From Streptomyces sp. SID9727 (GTDB lineage Bacteria; Actinomycetota; Actinomycetes; Streptomycetales; Streptomycetaceae), in NCBI RefSeq assembly GCF_010550605.1, contig NZ_JAAGNI010000418.1, positions 1 through 43,036 of the forward strand: a stretch of DNA of 43,036 bases, read 5' to 3'. The notes under the pieces were generated by a model that was not told where the DNA came from, ran no database searches, and saw only the letters and a list, made by a program, of their open reading frames with translations. Shown one piece after another: positions 42,741 to 43,036 of this stretch; within the stretch, counting starts at the first letter, position 1, and the number at the start of each line of letters is the position of its first letter. The translations under genes were made by a program, and so were the position numbers.

Positions 42741-43036
42741 GTGCCGGAATCCGTCGACGCGGTCGAGATGCAGGCGGCGCTGTTGCGGCTGCGCCGGACG
42801 AGCGGGCTGCCCGTGGCCTTCGGCGGGCTGCTCTCCGACAGCCGCCACGCCAGGATCGCCGAGGTGAACGGGGCGCGTACGGGGGCCCTGCGGGGTCTCG
42901 TGATCTCGTCGGGCAGTGGCCTGGGCGGCAAGTCCATGGCCCTGTCGAGGCCGTGCGCGGTGACCGACTACCGCTTCTCGCGCCACATCAGCCACGAGTA
43001 CGACACGGCCGTCGCGGCCGAGGGCCTGCGCTCGGT
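42741..43036 (+). CDS. Partial GAF/LuxR-type transcriptional regulator (N-terminus)
   Basis: The first 98 codons of a gene cut by the window edge: MPESVDAVEMQAALLRLRR, then PVAFGGLLSDSRHARIAEV and LVISSGSGLGGKSMALSRPC. The pattern fits the GAF-like sensor domain of a Streptomyces LuxR-type regulator family; the HTH would lie beyond the window. GTG at 42741 with AGAGG upstream. Divergent from the acyl-CoA synthetase pair, which it may control. Confidence 0.7.
   Translation, partial: MPESVDAVEMQAALLRLRRTSGLPVAFGGLLSDSRHARIAEVNGARTGALRGLVISSGSGLGGKSMALSRPCAVTDYRFSRHISHEYDTAVAAEGLRS

Overview
The window is high-GC actinobacterial DNA, almost certainly Streptomyces: strong third-position G/C bias, frequent GTG starts, 4-bp start/stop overlaps, a single rare TTA codon, NCS2-uricase-glyoxylate carboligase clustering, tandem GH46 chitosanases and chitinase promoters carrying the DasR-type TGGTCCAGACC motif. 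No phage genes, CRISPR array, rRNA or complete insertion sequence were seen.

Layout. (1) 1-2700: the 5' part of a repeat-rich minus-strand gene and a secreted multidomain GH18 chitinase with a promoter that carries two DasR-like operators. (2) 2783-8160: a tRNA-like element with odd structure, followed 29 nt later by a tight four-gene operon encoding a leucine-rich-repeat protein, an ankyrin-repeat protein, a MoxR-type AAA+ ATPase and a combined HEVAH metallopeptidase-like/VWA protein. This is the best candidate for a poorly described system. (3) 8168-13391: an FnIII lipoprotein with its own DasR-like site, an amidohydrolase, a DinB/maleylpyruvate-isomerase-like protein, an alpha/beta hydrolase, and two GH46 chitosanases in tandem, the second lacking an export signal. 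(4) 13448-20731: a purine-catabolic block on the minus strand (two NCS2 permeases, 8-oxoguanine deaminase-like enzyme, uricase, HIU hydrolase, OHCU decarboxylase), headed by a small thiamine-binding-like protein and an HTH protein. (5) 20797-29493: a beta-propeller lactonase, a GntR/UTRA regulator divergent from an ABC sugar importer (binding protein, two permeases), an intracellular GH20 hexosaminidase and a secreted CBM3-GH16 enzyme. (6) 29736-37805: hydroxypyruvate isomerase, tartronate-semialdehyde reductase, catalase, then a frameshifted remnant, a pentapeptide-repeat protein, an AraC regulator, a cupin, and glyoxylate carboligase. (7) 38067-43036: a zinc-ribbon plus degenerate Mrr-like protein, a small TTA-containing gene, a short palindromic MITE-like element, two overlapping acyl-CoA synthetase genes and the start of a GAF/LuxR-like regulator.

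How the genes fit together. Imported purine bases or 8-oxoguanine are converted to urate, and uricase, HIU hydrolase and OHCU decarboxylase take urate to allantoin. Glyoxylate released later (allantoinase and allantoicase are not in this window) would be condensed by Gcl to tartronate semialdehyde, isomerised by Hyi or reduced by GlxR to glycerate. Uricase makes H2O2, and the catalase promoter carries the same inverted repeat over its -35 as the urate operon promoter, which suggests direct co-regulation. The hyi and gcl promoters share a different, two-site operator (TTCC-N7-GGAA type). The chitin/chitosan genes (GH18, 2x GH46, ABC importer, GH20, GH16) form a second theme: extracellular depolymerisation, uptake of short amino-sugar oligomers and cytoplasmic hydrolysis.
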